Shown here: one piece after another, positions 48,425-51,322 of the stretch
How the letters are laid out: every line of letters starts with the position of its first letter
How positions within the stretch are numbered: position 1 is the first letter of the stretch
Assembly (NCBI GenBank): GCA_007130245.1
Contig: SLSW01000038.1
Location: forward strand, 1 to 51,322
Origin: Micromonosporaceae bacterium
GTDB lineage: Bacteria; Actinomycetota; Actinomycetes; Mycobacteriales; Micromonosporaceae
Direction of reading: 5' to 3'
DNA: 51,322 nucleotides
Translations under genes and position numbers: made by a program
The notes under the pieces: model-generated
What the model was told of the DNA's origin: nothing
The model's input: only the letters and a program-made list of their open reading frames with translations
Database searches by the model: none

Positions 48425-48487
48425 CCCGCCCCGCTTTCCGGCCGACACCCTCCGGCGCCGACCGGGCCTCGTCAACGGCCTGCTGGC

Positions 48488-49522
48488 TTAGTTGATCGTC
48501 CAGGTGTCGCCGGTGCCGAGCAGGGTGGCCAGCTGTTCCTCCGGGTTCCCGTCGGCCGCCGCCTTCGCCGTGTCGACCTGCTGGCGCACCAGCGAGTCGT
48601 AGCTCGGCCGCTCCACCTGCCGGAACACCCCGATCGGCGTGTGGCGCAGGTCGAGGTCGGGCAGGCGGGACAGCGCAAACGCGTACGCCGGCTCGGGCAC
48701 CGTGGCGTCGTGCGAGACGATCTCCGCCGCGTCAACCTCGGCGGTGCGCCGGACCTCCAGCCCGAACCCGCCCGGCGGATGCACCACGCACCACTGCCGG
48801 TCGGCGCCGAACGTGATCGGCTCGCCGTGCTCCAGCCGGATCAGGTAGTCGTCGCGGGAGCCGGCGTCCTTGAGCGTGTCGAACGCGCCGTCGTTAAAGA
48901 TGTTGCAGTTCTGGTAGATCTCCACGAACGCCGAGCCGTGGTGCTCGGCAGCGGCGCGCAGCACCGACTGCAGGTGCTTGCGGTCGGTGTCAATGGTGCG
49001 GGCCACGAAGGTGGCCTCGGCACCCAGCGCCAGCGACAGCGGGTTGAACGGCGAGTCGGCCGACCCGGCCGGCGTCGACTTTGTTATCTTGCCGAGCTCG
49101 CTGGTCGGCGAGTACTGACCCTTCGTCAGGCCGTAGATCCGGTTGTTGAACAGCAGAATCGTCACGTTGACGTTGCGCCGCAGCGCGTGGATGAGGTGGT
49201 TGCCACCGATCGACAGCGCGTCGCCGTCACCGGTGACCACCCACACCGACAGGTCCGGCCGGCTGGCCGACAGGCCGGTGGCGATGGCGGGCGCGCGACC
49301 GTGGATAGAGTGCATCCCGTACGTGTTCATGTAGTACGGGAAGCGCGAGGCGCAGCCGATGCCGGAGACGAACACGATCCGCTCCCGGTCGATGCCGAGC
49401 TCTGGCATGAACGACTGGACCGCGGCCAGGATCGCGTAGTCGCCGCAGCCCGGGCACCAGCGGACCTCCTGGTCGGACTTGAAGTCCTTGGTGGTGAGGT
49501 TGACGGGCACCGGGTTAGACAT
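48488..49522 (-). CDS. korB: 2-oxoglutarate:ferredoxin oxidoreductase, beta subunit
   Basis: A 344-residue TPP-binding subunit of a 2-oxoacid:ferredoxin oxidoreductase. It has VRWCPGCGDYAILAAVQ (cluster/TPP), GIGCASRFPYYMNTYGMHSIHGRAPAIATGL, VVTGDGDALSIGGNHLIHALRRN and FNNRIYGLTKGQYSPTS (TPP/Mg motif). With KorA it decarboxylates 2-oxoglutarate to succinyl-CoA with reduced ferredoxin. Start overlaps the korA stop by 8 nt, implying coupled translation and equal amounts. Confidence 0.94.
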   Translation of the reverse strand: MSNPVPVNLTTKDFKSDQEVRWCPGCGDYAILAAVQSFMPELGIDRERIVFVSGIGCASRFPYYMNTYGMHSIHGRAPAIATGLSASRPDLSVWVVTGDGDALSIGGNHLIHALRRNVNVTILLFNNRIYGLTKGQYSPTSELGKITKSTPAGSADSPFNPLSLALGAEATFVARTIDTDRKHLQSVLRAAAEHHGSAFVEIYQNCNIFNDGAFDTLKDAGSRDDYLIRLEHGEPITFGADRQWCVVHPPGGFGLEVRRTAEVDAAEIVSHDATVPEPAYAFALSRLPDLDLRHTPIGVFRQVERPSYDSLVRQQVDTAKAAADGNPEEQLATLLGTGDTWTIN

Positions 49523-51322
49523 TCTTGACCACTTCTTCCAGCATTGTTTCCAGCTCCGCGGCGGTGAACGGCAGGCCGCGGACCTGGTTGTAGCTCATGG
49601 CGTCGACCAGATAGCGGGCCCGGATGATGTTGGCCAGCTGCCCCAGGTTCACCTCCGGGATCACCACCTTGTCGTACCGGCCCAGCACCTCGCCGAGGTT
49701 GGCCGGCAGCGGCGCCAGGTGCCGCAGGTGGGCGTGGGCCACCGCGTGACCGTGTGAGCGCAGCGCCCGGCAGGCCGCCCCGATCGGGCCGTAGGTGGAA
49801 CCCCAGCCGAGCACCAGCACCTGCGCGGCGCCGCCCGGGTCGTCGATCTCCACGTCGGGCACATCGACCGCCTCGATGCGGGCGGCCCGGGTGCGCACCA
49901 TCAGGTCGTGGTTGGCGGGGTCGTACGAGATGTCGCCGGTGCGGTCGGCCTTCTCCAGCCCGCCGATGCGGTGCTGCAGGCCGGGGGTGCCCGGGATCGC
50001 CCACGGCCGCGCGAGCGTGACCGGGTCGCGCAGGTACGGCAGGAAGGTGCCGTCGTCGGTGTTCGGCTCGGTGGCGTCCTCCACCCGCAGGTCGGGCAGG
50101 CTGGCGACGTCCGGCAGCAGCCATGGCTCGGAGCCGTTGGCGATGTAGCCGTCGGTCAGCAGTATCACCGGGGTCCGGTAGGTCAGCGCGATCCGCGCCG
50201 CTTCCAGCGCCGCGTCGAAGCAGTCCGACGGCGAGCGTGCCGCCACCACCGCCACCGGCGCCTCCCCGTGCCGGCCGAACAACGCCATGTTGAGGTCGGC
50301 CTGCTCGGTTTTGGTGGGCATGCCGGTCGACGGCCCGGCGCGTTGCACGTCGACCACGACCAGCGGCAGCTCCAGGGCCACGGCCAGGGAGATCGTCTCG
50401 CTCTTGAGCGCCACACCGGGCCCGGAGGAGGTGGTCACGCCCAGGGCGCCGCCGTACGCGGCGCCCAGCGTGGCGCCGACCGCGGCGATCTCGTCCTCGG
50501 CCTGCATGGTGGTCACGCCGAACTTCTTGTGGCGGCTCAGCTCGTGCAGGATGTCGCTGGCCGGGGTGATCGGGTAGGCACCGACGAACACCGGCAGGCC
50601 GGAGCGCACGCCGGCGGCCACGACGCCCAGCGCCAGCGCGGTGTTGCCGTTGATGTTGCGGTAGGTGCCCGGCGGCATCGTCGCCGGGGCGACCTCGTAG
50701 CGCACCGAGAAGTCCTCGGTGGTCTCGCCGAAGTTCCATCCCGCCTTGAAGGCGGCCGTGTTGGCGGCGGCCAGCTCCGGCCGGGCGGCGAACTTGCGCT
50801 CCAGGAACGCCAGGGTCGAATCGTACGGCCGGGAGAACAGCCAGGACAGCAGCCCGAGGGCGAACATGTTCTTCGCCCGCTCGGCGTCCTTCTTCGAGAT
50901 GTCGTGCTCGGCCAGCGCCTTGACGGTCATGCTGGTCAGGCCCACCTCGTGCACCGCGTACCCGTCGAGGGTGCCGTCGGCCAGCGGGTTGTCGGTATAG
51001 CCCACCTTGGCCAGGTTGCGCTTGGTGAACTCGTCGGTGTTGACAATGATGTCCGCACCGCGCGGCAGGTCGGCCAGGTTCGCCTTGAGCGCCGCCGGGT
51101 TCATCGCCACCAGCACGTTGGGCGCGTCGCCGGGCGTGAGGATGTCGGTGTCGGCGAAGTGCACCTGGAAGCTGGAGACCCCCGGCAGGGTTCCGGCGGG
51201 TGCGCGGATCTCCGCGGGGAAGTTGGGAAGGGTTGAGATGTCATTGCCGAGCTGGGCGGTCTCGGAGGTGAACCGGTCGCCGGTAAGTTGCATACCGTCG
51301 CCGGAGTCGCCCGCGAACCGGA
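49515..51322 (-). CDS. korA: 2-oxoglutarate:ferredoxin oxidoreductase, alpha/gamma subunit (N-terminus cut by window edge)
   Basis: At least 601 residues, fused gamma-alpha type. The ATG at 51293 is not the real start: the frame runs on to the window end, reading RFAGDSGDGMQLTGDRF, the conserved start region of the gamma domain. Then GNDISTLPNFPAEIRAPAGT, SSFQVHF, and the alpha domain GAYPITPASDILHEL, TTSSGPGVALKSE, GPSTGMPTKTEQADLNMALFGRHGE. The C-terminus YNQVRGLPFTAAELETML is typical. Promoter lies outside the window. Confidence 0.94.
   Translation of the reverse strand, partial: RFAGDSGDGMQLTGDRFTSETAQLGNDISTLPNFPAEIRAPAGTLPGVSSFQVHFADTDILTPGDAPNVLVAMNPAALKANLADLPRGADIIVNTDEFTKRNLAKVGYTDNPLADGTLDGYAVHEVGLTSMTVKALAEHDISKKDAERAKNMFALGLLSWLFSRPYDSTLAFLERKFAARPELAAANTAAFKAGWNFGETTEDFSVRYEVAPATMPPGTYRNINGNTALALGVVAAGVRSGLPVFVGAYPITPASDILHELSRHKKFGVTTMQAEDEIAAVGATLGAAYGGALGVTTSSGPGVALKSETISLAVALELPLVVVDVQRAGPSTGMPTKTEQADLNMALFGRHGEAPVAVVAARSPSDCFDAALEAARIALTYRTPVILLTDGYIANGSEPWLLPDVASLPDLRVEDATEPNTDDGTFLPYLRDPVTLARPWAIPGTPGLQHRIGGLEKADRTGDISYDPANHDLMVRTRAARIEAVDVPDVEIDDPGGAAQVLVLGWGSTYGPIGAACRALRSHGHAVAHAHLRHLAPLPANLGEVLGRYDKVVIPEVNLGQLANIIRARYLVDAMSYNQVRGLPFTAAELETMLEEVVKNV

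Noticed and set aside
1-51322. tRNA or rRNA genes
   Set aside because: I saw no tRNA-like cloverleaf or rRNA signature on either strand; a covariance-model scan would settle it.

Overview
The window is 51.3 kb of very GC-rich DNA from an actinomycete, most likely of the family Micromonosporaceae. The evidence is a complete mycothiol gene (mshA), SenX3/RegX3, a Rex-led hem operon with a CobA-HemD fusion, the tiny Arg/Lys-rich bS22/AURKAIP1 protein, and palindromes built on TTGATCATGGACTT-like arms that I associate with Micromonospora relatives (family placement is inference). Almost all of it is chromosomal core. No rRNA, tRNA, phage, transposase or CRISPR array is visible.

Layout. 0-6.3 kb: DsrE-like protein, a tiny membrane ORF, a nitrobindin-like protein, a DUF4352-like exported protein, aminodeoxychorismate lyase, a transglycosylase-like exported protein, a Fur regulator overlapping ygfZ, and a BKACE enzyme. 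6.3-9.6 kb: a compact class II lanthipeptide locus on the minus strand, with precursor lanA directly followed by synthetase lanM, and a promoter region carrying a 12-bp direct repeat with 22-bp period. It has no visible transporter, protease or regulator. This is the most novel part of the window. 9.6-19 kb: asparaginase, an XRE regulator with a 39-bp perfect palindrome in front of it, an HbhA-like protein, DUF2516, hydrolase, AlaX, EI24, ThiD, a membrane-anchored EEP-domain protein, MDMPI-type protein, MurB. 19-27 kb: SDR, mshA-ybjN, CaiB/racemase, gpm, phoU divergent from senX3-regX3. 27-36 kb: Cys-rich conserved protein, Ppx/GppA, TIM-barrel protein, CGNR protein, proline dehydrogenase, a MacAB-like tripartite exporter, a BldC/excisionase-type HTH protein, bS22. 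36-46 kb: epimerase, acyltransferase, HAD phosphatase, glutaredoxin-like protein, HAD hydrolase, then rex-hemA-hemC-hemD-hemB with translational overlaps between the first four genes and a clear Rex operator. 46-51 kb: tandem GNAT, lytic transglycosylase, FmdB protein, and korB/korA, with korA running off the right edge.

From memory, the order from the XRE gene (10.7 kb) to hemB (45.8 kb) closely parallels M. tuberculosis Rv0474-Rv0512 (XRE-hbhA-DUF2516 ... murB ... SDR ... mshA-ybjN-gpm-senX3-regX3 ... ppx ... HTH-bS22-galE2-acyltransferase-serB1-glutaredoxin-hemACDB), which supports many assignments. Many genes have a TANNNT box 6-8 nt before the start codon, suggesting widespread leaderless transcription. 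Several dispersed repeats stand out: a start-codon-supplying GTGAGCGAGGACCGC repeat at 2.7-2.8 kb, and a shared palindromic element (CCCTAGATCGACGGG core) at 33.3 and 45.8 kb.
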